Assembly: GCA_016713735.1 (NCBI GenBank)
Contig: JADJOP010000002.1
Location: 248,001-312,000, forward strand
Length of the DNA: 64,000 nucleotides
DNA from: Bryobacterales bacterium
GTDB taxonomy: Bacteria; Acidobacteriota; Terriglobia; Bryobacterales; Bryobacteraceae
Direction of reading: 5' to 3'
Shown: positions 44,529 to 55,454 of the stretch, piece by piece
How positions within the stretch are numbered: the stretch's first letter is position 1
How the letters are laid out: each line of letters opens with the position of its first letter
Made by a program: the position numbers and the translations under genes
The notes under the pieces: generated by a model
The model's database searches: none
What the model was told of the DNA's origin: nothing
What the model saw: only the letters and a program-made list of their open reading frames with translations

Positions 44529-46496
44529 ATGACCCGCCGTTGTTTGCTCGCTCTTCTCCTCGCTTTCTCCGCAACAGGCCAAAGCGTGCGCCCCGTGCCT
44601 CCGCCCGGCATGGAAATCAGCGCCGCTGACCGCAAATTGCTGGAAGGAGCCCTGGCTCGCCTCAAGGGTAAAATCGCCGCCCTGCCCTCTTCACCCTTCG
44701 TGGCCGACGTGAAGATCTTCCACGACGCGGTCCACTACGCGCTTGCCTACAACGGCTTCCTCAAGGAGGAAGAAGTATTCAAAGCCCGCGAACTGCTGGC
44801 GCAGGGCGAGCAGCGCGCCGACGCCTTGGCCAAAGGCGACGCGCCGTGGGCGCGGCAAACGGGGCAGGTCGTCCGCGGTTACCAGTCGAAGATCGACGAC
44901 AGTGTGCAGCCCTACGGGTTGGTTGTGCCTCCGAACTGGTCGCCCCATGTGCCGCACAAGTGGCGGCTCGATGCCTGGTTCCATGGCCGGTCGGAAACCC
45001 TCACCGAGGTGAACTTCCTCTGGGAACGGCAGCGCAACGCCGGGCAGTTCACGCCTGCCGACACGATCGTGATCCATCTCTATGGCCGCTATTGCAATGC
45101 CAATAAGTTCGCCGGCGAGGTCGACCTGCTTGAGGCCATCGCCGACGTGAGCAGGAAGTACCGCATCGACGCGAACCGCATCGCCGTGCGCGGCTTCTCC
45201 ATGGGCGGCGCGGCCACCTGGCACATTGCCGCGCACCATGCCGGCCGTTGGGCCGCCGCTGCGCCCGGCGCGGGCTTCGCCGAAACGGCTGAGTACACGG
45301 GCGTGATGCGAGGGCCGGGCCCAAAGCCGCCGTGGTATGAGCAACGCCTCTGGCGGCTCTATGATGCGCCAGGCTATGCGGCCAACTTCTTTAACCTGCC
45401 TCTTGTGGCCTACTCGGGCGAACTCGACAAACAGAAACAGGCGGCGGACTTGATGGGCTCTTACCTGGAGAAGGAAGGCATCCGCCTCACCCACATCATT
45501 GGTCCCAAGACCGAGCACCGCTATCACCCTGACGCGATTCCCGAAATCAACCGCCGAATCGATTCGATCCTCGCGCGTGGCCGCGAAGAGTATCCCGCCT
45601 CGCTGCGCTTTGCCACCTTCACGCTCCGCTACAACCGCATGAAGTGGCTCATCGTGGATGCGTTGGACAGGCACTGGGAACAGGGGCGTGTCGAGGCCAG
45701 CGTGAGCGGCGCACACAGCCTCACGCTCAAGACCACCAACGTCGCGGCGCTCACGCTAGAGTTTGCCGCCGGCAGGAGCTTGATTGCTCCGGGCGAAGCG
45801 CGCCTCGTGATTGACGGCCAAACGGTGACTCTGCCCGGGCCCGAGTCAGATCTCTCCTGGCGGCCCTCGCTCATCAAGACCGGCGGCAAGTGGAGCGCCG
45901 GCGTGCTGGCTCCTGGTGAACTGCGCAAGCGCCACGGCCTGCAAGGGCCGATCGACGACGCCTTCATGAGCCGCTTCGTGATGGTGACGCCAACCGGGAC
46001 AAGCGCGAACACCGCGCTGAATAGCTGGGCTGAGGCCGAACGCCGGCGGGCAGCGAAGGAATGGCGCGGACAGTTCCGAGGCGAGGCAATCACCAAGAAC
46101 GACTCCGAAATCACCGATGCCGACATCGCTTCGTCGAACCTGATTCTGTGGGGTGATCCGCAGAGCAACCAAGTGCTGGCGCGTATCGCGGACAAACTGC
46201 CGGTGCAATGGACGCGCGATGCGGTGCTGCTGGGCGGCCAGTCGTTCCCGGCAGCCTCCCACGCCGCGATTCTCATCTACCCGAACCCGCTCAACCCAGC
46301 AAAATACGTGGTTCTCAACTCAGGAATGACCTTCCGCGAGGCCCACTACCTCACGAATTCACAACAGACTCCCAAACTGCCCGACTACGCGATCGTCGAC
46401 CTCACAACACCGCCCGATGCCCGCTCACCGGGCCGCATCGCGCTCGCCGGCTTCTTCGGGGAACGCTGGGAACTGCTCGCCAACCATGGTCAATAA
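44529..46496 (+). CDS. Exported alpha/beta hydrolase (prolyl-oligopeptidase-like), copy 1
   Basis: 655 aa with signal peptide (CLLALLLAFSATGQS). An alpha-helical N-terminal part of about 150 residues leads to an alpha/beta hydrolase core: DTIVIHLYGRYCNANKFAGE, then the nucleophile elbow GFSMGGAATWHIAAHHAGRW (Ser), VAYSGELDKQKQA (Asp region) and EHRYHPDAI (His). A C-terminal beta-rich domain of about 250 residues ends GFFGERWELLANHGQ. Likely an esterase or peptidase acting outside the cytoplasm. The next gene is a close paralogue. Confidence 0.85.
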   Translation: MTRRCLLALLLAFSATGQSVRPVPPPGMEISAADRKLLEGALARLKGKIAALPSSPFVADVKIFHDAVHYALAYNGFLKEEEVFKARELLAQGEQRADALAKGDAPWARQTGQVVRGYQSKIDDSVQPYGLVVPPNWSPHVPHKWRLDAWFHGRSETLTEVNFLWERQRNAGQFTPADTIVIHLYGRYCNANKFAGEVDLLEAIADVSRKYRIDANRIAVRGFSMGGAATWHIAAHHAGRWAAAAPGAGFAETAEYTGVMRGPGPKPPWYEQRLWRLYDAPGYAANFFNLPLVAYSGELDKQKQAADLMGSYLEKEGIRLTHIIGPKTEHRYHPDAIPEINRRIDSILARGREEYPASLRFATFTLRYNRMKWLIVDALDRHWEQGRVEASVSGAHSLTLKTTNVAALTLEFAAGRSLIAPGEARLVIDGQTVTLPGPESDLSWRPSLIKTGGKWSAGVLAPGELRKRHGLQGPIDDAFMSRFVMVTPTGTSANTALNSWAEAERRRAAKEWRGQFRGEAITKNDSEITDADIASSNLILWGDPQSNQVLARIADKLPVQWTRDAVLLGGQSFPAASHAAILIYPNPLNPAKYVVLNSGMTFREAHYLTNSQQTPKLPDYAIVDLTTPPDARSPGRIALAGFFGERWELLANHGQ

Positions 46497-46497
46497 G

Positions 46498-48459
46498 ATG
46501 AAGCTCACCTCTGCCCTCTTCCTGATCGCTGCCGGCGCCTTCGCGCAACCCGTGCGGCCCGTGCCCGCGCCAGGCGTCGAGGTCCCCGCGGCGGACCGCA
46601 AGCAGTTGGAAGCCGGACTGTCACGGCTCTCGGCGAAGATCGCGAAGCTCCCCCAATCGCCGCTGGTGGCCGATGTCCGCATCTTTCATGACGCCGTCCG
46701 CTACGCCCTCACCTACAACGAGTTCCTCAAGAGCGAGGAGATCTTCAAGGCGCGCGAACTGCTGCTGCAGGGCGAACAGCGGGCCGATGCGCTGGCCTCT
46801 GGCGATGCTCCGTGGACGCGCCAGACAGGGCTTGTCGTGCGCGGCTATGAATCGAAGATCGATGGCAGCGCACAGCCCTATGGCCTCGTCGTTCCCGCAA
46901 ACTGGTCGCCCGTGGTGCCGCATAAATGGCGGCTCGATGCCTGGTTCCACGGCCGTTCCGAAACGCTCACCGAGGTGAACTTCCTTTGGGAACGGCAACG
47001 CAACGCGGGCCAGTTCACGCCCGCCGATGCGATCGTGGTTCACCTCTACGGCCGCTTCTGCAACGCAAACAAGATGGCGGGTGAGGTGGACCTGTTTGAA
47101 GCCATCGCCGATATGAAGAAAAAGTACCGCATCGACGACAACCGCATCGCCGTGCGCGGCTTCTCTATGGGCGGCGCGGCGGCGTGGCACATCGCGGCGC
47201 ACCACGCCGGCCGCTGGGCCGCGGCGGCTCCGGGCGCCGGCTTTTCCGAGACGGCTGAGTTCCTGAAGGTGTTTCAGAACGAGACCGTGCAGCCGTCCTG
47301 GTGGGAGCAGAAGTTGTGGCGCCTCTATGACGCCACCGAGTATGCGGCGAACCTGTTCAACCTGCCCGTGGTCGCTTACTCCGGCGAGATTGACCGCCAG
47401 AAACAGGCTGCCGACATCATGGCTGCCTTCATGGCCAAGGAAGGGCTGACGCTGACGCACCTCATCGGTCCACAAACTCCGCACCGCTATCACCCCGATT
47501 CCATCGTTGAGATCAATCGCCGCATGGATGCGATCCTGGCGCGCGGGCGCGAAGAATATCCCCGCCGCATTCGCTTCACCACCTACACGCTGCGCTACAA
47601 CCGCATGAAGTGGGTCGTCGTCGACGCGCTCGACAAACATTGGGAGAAGGCGCGCGTGGAGGCCCAGGTCACCTCAGCCCACGCTGTCGAATTGAAGACC
47701 GCCAATGTCGCCGCGCTCTCGCTCGATTTCGCTTCGGGGCGGACGTTGGTCAAACCGGGCGAGGCCACCATTACGATCGATGGCCAGGCGGTCACCGTTC
47801 CCGGCCCCGAGTCTGATCGTTCGTGGAATCCCCGCCTCGTGAAGCGCGCCGGCAAGTGGAGCGCTGGTGTGCCCGCTGACGAACTCCGCAAGCGGCACGC
47901 CTTGCAGGGGCCGATCGACGATGCCTTCTGGAACCGCTTCGTGATGGTGAAGCCGGCAGGGCAGGGCATGCACCCCGCCGTCGCTGCGTGGGTGGAGGCC
48001 GAAAGCAAGCGCGCGATCACCGAGTGGCGGCGGCAGTTCCGCGGCGAGGCGATGGTGAAGACCGACGCGGAGATCACCGACGCCGACATCGCTTCATCAA
48101 ACCTCGTGCTGTGGGGCGATCCGCAAAGCAACAAGGTGCTGGCGCGCCTCGCCGACAAACTCCCGGTGAAGTGGACGCGCGATGCCGTGGTGGTGGGCGG
48201 CCAGTCGTACCCGGCGGCCACGCACGCGGCCATTCTCATCTATCCGAATCCGCTCAACCCGAAGAAGTACGTCGTACTGAATTCAGGCTTCACCTATCGC
48301 GAGTACGACTACCTCAACAACGCGCGGCAAATCCCCAAACTGCCCGATTACGCCGTCGTGGACATCACCACTCCTCCGGATGCACGATTCCCCGGCAAGA
48401 TCGTGCTCGGAGGATTCTTCGGCGAGCGCTGGGAACTGCTCGCCAATCACGGCCGGTAG
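46498..48459 (+). CDS. Exported alpha/beta hydrolase (prolyl-oligopeptidase-like), copy 2
   Basis: 653 aa paralogue of the preceding gene, colinear over the full length, for example WRLDAWFHGRSETLTEVNFL identical in both and the same GFSMGGAA elbow and GFFGERWELLANHG ending. Signal peptide LTSALFLIAAGAFAQ. It begins 1 bp after the first copy's stop (an ATG at 46486 is possible but less likely). The pair is a tandem duplication that has diverged moderately, so the two probably prefer different substrates. Confidence 0.85.
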   Translation: MKLTSALFLIAAGAFAQPVRPVPAPGVEVPAADRKQLEAGLSRLSAKIAKLPQSPLVADVRIFHDAVRYALTYNEFLKSEEIFKARELLLQGEQRADALASGDAPWTRQTGLVVRGYESKIDGSAQPYGLVVPANWSPVVPHKWRLDAWFHGRSETLTEVNFLWERQRNAGQFTPADAIVVHLYGRFCNANKMAGEVDLFEAIADMKKKYRIDDNRIAVRGFSMGGAAAWHIAAHHAGRWAAAAPGAGFSETAEFLKVFQNETVQPSWWEQKLWRLYDATEYAANLFNLPVVAYSGEIDRQKQAADIMAAFMAKEGLTLTHLIGPQTPHRYHPDSIVEINRRMDAILARGREEYPRRIRFTTYTLRYNRMKWVVVDALDKHWEKARVEAQVTSAHAVELKTANVAALSLDFASGRTLVKPGEATITIDGQAVTVPGPESDRSWNPRLVKRAGKWSAGVPADELRKRHALQGPIDDAFWNRFVMVKPAGQGMHPAVAAWVEAESKRAITEWRRQFRGEAMVKTDAEITDADIASSNLVLWGDPQSNKVLARLADKLPVKWTRDAVVVGGQSYPAATHAAILIYPNPLNPKKYVVLNSGFTYREYDYLNNARQIPKLPDYAVVDITTPPDARFPGKIVLGGFFGERWELLANHGR

Positions 48460-48470
48460 CGCCGTCGCGC

Positions 48471-51701
<3,231 letters not shown>

Positions 51702-51705
51702 CGTG

Positions 51706-52842
51706 TTAGGGCTTCTTCTGGAACTCAGCCATCATGGCCGCGAAGTCGTCGAACAGGTAGTGCGAATCGTGCGGGCCGGGCGCGGCCTCGGGGTGATACT
51801 GCACGCAGAACACCGGCTCGCGCTTATGCCGCAGGCCTTCGAGCGTGTGGTCGTTCAGGTTGATGTGGGTGAGCTCGACGGTGGAGTCGGGCAGGGAATC
51901 AGGATCCACGGCGAAGCCGTGGTTCTGCGAGGTGATCTCCACCTTATTCGTGCGCCGGTTGAGTACGGGATGGTTCGCGCCGCGGTGGCCGAACTTGAGC
52001 TTGAACGTCTTGCCGCCGAGGGCGAGGCCGAGAATCTGGTGTCCCAGGCAGATGCCGAACACCGGCGTTTTGCCAATCAGCTTGCGCACCTGCGCGGCTT
52101 GGTGTTGCAGCGGCTCCGGATCGCCCGGGCCGTTGGAGAGAAACACACCGTCCGGCTGCAGCGCGAGCACATCCTCGGCGCTGGTGAGCGCCGGCACCAC
52201 CGTCACCTGCGCGCCGATGTGCACCAGCCGCCGCAAAATGTTGCGCTTGATGCCGAAATCGTAGGCGACGACATGGAAACGCGGCTCCGCGGCGCTGCCC
52301 ACAAGGTCCGATTCCGACACCGGTGTGACGCCCTCTTCCCACTTGTATTGTTCGAGCGTGGAGACGCGCGTGGCCAGGTCAAGCCCCGCCATGCTGGGAA
52401 TGGATCGCGCCTGTTCCACGAGTTTGGCCGGATCCCCGCCCGCGCCGGAGAGCACACCGCGCATCACGCCACGTGAACGCAACCGTCGCACGAGCGCCCG
52501 CGTATCGATGTCGCTCGCCACCGGCAGCCCGCTGCGCCCGAGAAAGTCGTTGGCTTCCTCTTCGCTGCGCCAGTTGCTGGCCACCGGCGAGAAGTCGCGC
52601 ACCACCAGCCCTTCAATGAACGGCTTCGTGGATTCGCAGTCCGCCGGGTTCGCGCCGTAGTTGCCTATCTGCGGGTTGGTGAGAACGACAATCTGGCCGG
52701 AGTAGGAAGGATCGGTGAAGATTTCCTGGTAGCCGGTAATCGAGGTATTGAAAACAACTTCGCCGCTTCTGACCGTGGGCGCACCAAAGGACCTGCCCTC
52801 GAAGACTGTTCCGTCCTCCAGGGCGAGGATCGACTTTTCCAA
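51706..52842 (-). CDS. carA: Carbamoyl-phosphate synthase small subunit
   Basis: 378 aa glutaminase subunit. The N-terminal CPSase domain has EDGTVFEGRSFGAPTVRSGE and FNTSITGYQEIFTDPSYSGQ; the class I GATase part has the nucleophile Cys in VFGICLGHQILGLALGG and the His/Glu in QYHPEAAPGPHDS. Delivers ammonia to CarB. The upstream 130 bp up to the tRNA gene, which runs the other way, should hold its promoter; no leader hairpin stands out. Confidence 0.97.
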   Translation of the reverse strand: MEKSILALEDGTVFEGRSFGAPTVRSGEVVFNTSITGYQEIFTDPSYSGQIVVLTNPQIGNYGANPADCESTKPFIEGLVVRDFSPVASNWRSEEEANDFLGRSGLPVASDIDTRALVRRLRSRGVMRGVLSGAGGDPAKLVEQARSIPSMAGLDLATRVSTLEQYKWEEGVTPVSESDLVGSAAEPRFHVVAYDFGIKRNILRRLVHIGAQVTVVPALTSAEDVLALQPDGVFLSNGPGDPEPLQHQAAQVRKLIGKTPVFGICLGHQILGLALGGKTFKLKFGHRGANHPVLNRRTNKVEITSQNHGFAVDPDSLPDSTVELTHINLNDHTLEGLRHKREPVFCVQYHPEAAPGPHDSHYLFDDFAAMMAEFQKKP

Positions 52843-52976
52843 TCCGGTGACTCCTCTGCTGTTGGGGAAGTGGTAACCCCCATTTCAACACGTCGCGTCA
52901 TCTCAGCGCAACGCCTGACGAGGCTTTGCGTTCACAGCCGGCCAGGCGTCGTGCTACCATGCGTAGAGAAACCCGT

Positions 52977-53051
52977 GGCGCTATCGTCTAACGGTTAGGA
53001 CGGAGCCCTCTCAAGGCTTAAATACGGGTTCGATTCCCGTTAGCGCTACCA
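52977..53051 (+). tRNA. tRNA-Glu (CTC anticodon)
   Basis: Cloverleaf: acceptor GGCGCTA pairs with TAGCGCT (first pair G-T), D arm near GTCTAACGGTTAGGAC, anticodon stem GAGCC/GGCTT enclosing loop CTCTCAA (anticodon CTC, reads GAG), T arm CGGGTTCGATTCCCG. Mature body 52977-53048, CCA encoded at 53049-53051. A possible promoter is TTCACA (52931-52936), 18-bp spacer, TACCAT (52955-52960). An integrase relic lies just downstream. Confidence 0.95.
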
Positions 53052-53126
53052 TCCACACTATTTCTCCTCAGCAGTTTGCATGGAAGCGCGGTATCGATGC
53101 GCAACCAGGCTCAACCAATCGGTCGG

Positions 53127-53345
53127 TCACCCTTTTGGCGCGCCTATGCCGAGTTTTGTCTCCCAAGCATCGATGGCGGCCCTCACGTCGCTGGTCAGCG
53201 CATGTGCGTGAATTCTCGCTGTGGTCTACACACTCGGATGGCCGAGTCTTTGAATGACCAGAGGAAACGGCGTGCCACCGCCCAGTGGTTGGCTCCCGTG
53301 GCTGTGCCGGGGAGTGTGCATGCTGGCGTCGCCAAGCCCTGCCCG
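53127..53345 (-). pseudogene. Relic of a tyrosine recombinase (integrase) C-terminus beside the tRNA
   Basis: Read on the minus strand, one frame gives LVIQRLGHPSV, a TAG stop, then TTARIHAHALTSDVRAAIDA and WETKLGIGAPKG to a TGA at 53127. This matches the C-terminal box of tyrosine recombinases (GVPL.VV..RLGHSSV.TT..IYAHAL), including a damaged upstream portion with THAS-like and GVPL-like pieces in broken frames. The nucleophile Tyr is replaced by His and there is a nonsense codon, so it is inactive. The rest of the 53052-53583 gap shows no intact gene; its 3' end should carry the kdp promoter, which I could not define. Confidence 0.6.
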
Positions 53346-53583
53346 CTGGACACAGCGAAGACGAGGTCCAGGTCACTACGCTAGTCACCGCCGAACTTCC
53401 TTCGCCATCCGCGTTGCTGGGTTCAATGAACCCTCTTGTCCGCACAACCTCGCCGATTGCTTGGATTCAGGTTCCGCAAATTTGCAGGAACTTTATACGA
53501 ACAGAGCCAATTCTCACACGCCCCTAACGCCCAAGCTCCTACGCTGAAACTGACCAGCGGCCCTTGCCGCGCGGGAGGTTTCG

Positions 53584-53661
53584 ATGATCGACTTCTTTTG
53601 CCTCGCTATCGGCGTGGTGTTCTTCCTCGTTTCGATGTGGGCGGTGAGGGGACAGCAATGA
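53584..53661 (+). CDS. 25-aa membrane micro-protein at the head of the kdp operon
   Basis: MIDFFCLAIGVVFFLVSMWA then VRGQQ: a single transmembrane helix. GGGAGG lies about 10 bp before the ATG. The stop overlaps the kdpF ATG (ATGA), so it is in the operon. Comparable one-helix micro-proteins (with a short polar tail) stand before kdpF in other bacteria; a role as an accessory Kdp subunit is inferred. Confidence 0.6.
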   Translation: MIDFFCLAIGVVFFLVSMWAVRGQQ

Positions 53662-53750
53662 CTCCCCTCTACGTCCTGGGCGCCGCAATCGCGGCTGGCC
53701 TCCTGATCTACCTTTTTTTTGCCCTGCTCAAGCCGGAGCGATTCTCATGA
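53658..53750 (+). CDS. kdpF: KdpF, small stabilising subunit of the Kdp potassium ATPase
   Basis: 30 aa, one transmembrane helix (YVLGAAIAAGLLIYLFFALL) followed by KPERFS, the typical KdpF ending. Stabilises the KdpABC complex in the inner membrane. Overlaps the micro-ORF before it and the kdpA ATG after it, each by 4 bp. Confidence 0.85.
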   Translation: MTPLYVLGAAIAAGLLIYLFFALLKPERFS

Positions 53751-55444
53751 GTCCCAACGGGTTCCTGCAGATCGCCGTGTTTCTCGGCGTGCTCTTGTTG
53801 CTCGCCAAGCCGCTGGGAGCGTACATGGCCGCCGTGTTTGAGGGGAGGCCCACTCCGTTGACTCGTTTGCTTCAGCCGGTGGAGCATATCCTCTATCGCG
53901 TGTGCGGGGTGGACACTATGGCGAGCATGACCTGGCGTGGCTATGCGGCGGCCTTCCTGTGTTTCAACCTTGCAAGCTTCCTCGCGGTGTATGGCATTTT
54001 GCGAATGCAGAGCGCATTGCCCTGGAATTCGCAAGGCTTCCCCAACGTGGAAGCGCACACTGCCTTCAACATCGCCGTCAGCTTCGCAACCAACACAGAC
54101 TGGCAGAACTACGGCGGCGAAACGACCCTTAGCTACTTCACGCAAATGGTCGCGCTCACTGTGCAGAACTTCGTGTCCGCCGCTTCCGGCATGGCCGTGG
54201 CAGCGGCGTTTGCGCGAGGGGTCGCTGGCCGGAGAACCGCGAAAATCGGCAACTTCTGGGCAGACCTGTTTCGCGGCACCTCCTACGTGCTGCTGCCCCT
54301 CTCGTTCGTTCTCGCTCTTGCCCTCGTGTCGCAGGGAGTTGTGCAAAACATGGATTCCTACCGTCCGACAGCGGGTGATTCGCCAGCCATAACCCAACTC
54401 CTTCCCATGGGGCCGGCGGCGTCGCAAGTCGCCATCAAGCAGCTTGGCACCAACGGCGGCGGATTCTTCAGCGCCAACTCGGCGCACCCTTTCGAGAATC
54501 CGACGCCGCTTTCCAACTTCCTCGAAATGACCAGCATCCTTCTAATCCCAGTGGCCTTCTGCTACACCTTCGGTCGCATGATTGGCGATGTGAGGCAGGG
54601 TTGGGCCCTCATGGCGGCGATGACACTCCTCTTTCTACCCCTCGCATTCGGCGCCATTGTGGCAGAGCATCAGCCGCCCCCGGCGCTCGCCTCCGCCGGC
54701 CTCATCGGCGGCAATATGGAAGGCAAGGAAGTCCGCTTCGGAATCGTCAACTCTGCTCTCTGGGCCGCCGCCACAACTGCCGCATCCAACGGATCGGTGA
54801 ACGCGATGCACGATTCGTTCGCGCCGCTTGGCGGTATGGCCGCGCTGTTCCTCATGCAACTCAGCGAGGTCGTGTACGGCGGCGTAGGCTCCGGCCTCTA
54901 CGGAATGGTGATCTACGCCATCATCACCGTCTTCCTCGCTGGCCTCATGATCGGCCGGACACCGGAGTACATGGGCAAGAAGATTGAAGCGTTTGAGATG
55001 AAGATGGCATCCATCGCTGTGTTGGTGCCGCCCCTCTGCGTTCTCGCTGGAACGGCAATTGCCGTCGTCGCCCCGCTCGGCGTCTCGGGGCTTCAAGATC
55101 GCGGCCCGCATGGCTTCAGCGAGATCCTCTACGCATTCACCTCGATGGGTAACAACAATGGCAGCGCATTCGGCGGTTATGCCGCGAATACCATCCTGGT
55201 CAACCTCGCCGGTGGCATCGCCATGCTCGCCTCTCGCTACTGGATCGCATTGCCCGTGCTCGCCATCGCGGGTTCGCTCGCTGCCAAGAAAACCGTGCCC
55301 GCAAGCAACGGTACGCTGGCCACGCACACGCCGCTCTTCATCGTTACGCTCGCCGTTGTCGTCATCGTCGTCGGCGCGCTCTCGTTCATCCCATCACTCG
55401 CGCTCGGGCCGGTGGTGGAACATCTGCGCATGATCGCGAGCTAG
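53747..55444 (+). CDS. kdpA: Potassium-transporting ATPase subunit A
   Basis: 565-aa potassium channel subunit of the KdpFABC pump, about ten membrane helices. The four selectivity-filter-like loops are recognisable: SFATNTDWQNYGGETTLSYF, KQLGTNGGGFFSANSAHPFE, GGMAALFLMQLSEVVYGGVG with GLYGMVIY, and TSMGNNNGSAFGGYAANTIL. Full length for the family. Confidence 0.97.
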   Translation: MSPNGFLQIAVFLGVLLLLAKPLGAYMAAVFEGRPTPLTRLLQPVEHILYRVCGVDTMASMTWRGYAAAFLCFNLASFLAVYGILRMQSALPWNSQGFPNVEAHTAFNIAVSFATNTDWQNYGGETTLSYFTQMVALTVQNFVSAASGMAVAAAFARGVAGRRTAKIGNFWADLFRGTSYVLLPLSFVLALALVSQGVVQNMDSYRPTAGDSPAITQLLPMGPAASQVAIKQLGTNGGGFFSANSAHPFENPTPLSNFLEMTSILLIPVAFCYTFGRMIGDVRQGWALMAAMTLLFLPLAFGAIVAEHQPPPALASAGLIGGNMEGKEVRFGIVNSALWAAATTAASNGSVNAMHDSFAPLGGMAALFLMQLSEVVYGGVGSGLYGMVIYAIITVFLAGLMIGRTPEYMGKKIEAFEMKMASIAVLVPPLCVLAGTAIAVVAPLGVSGLQDRGPHGFSEILYAFTSMGNNNGSAFGGYAANTILVNLAGGIAMLASRYWIALPVLAIAGSLAAKKTVPASNGTLATHTPLFIVTLAVVVIVVGALSFIPSLALGPVVEHLRMIAS

Positions 55445-55454
55445 GGGAGACGCT

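Noticed and set aside
53068..53547. Several 80-125-codon frames between tRNA-Glu and kdp
   Set aside because: None has a good start; the only recognisable signal is the integrase relic in a stop-interrupted minus-strand frame.
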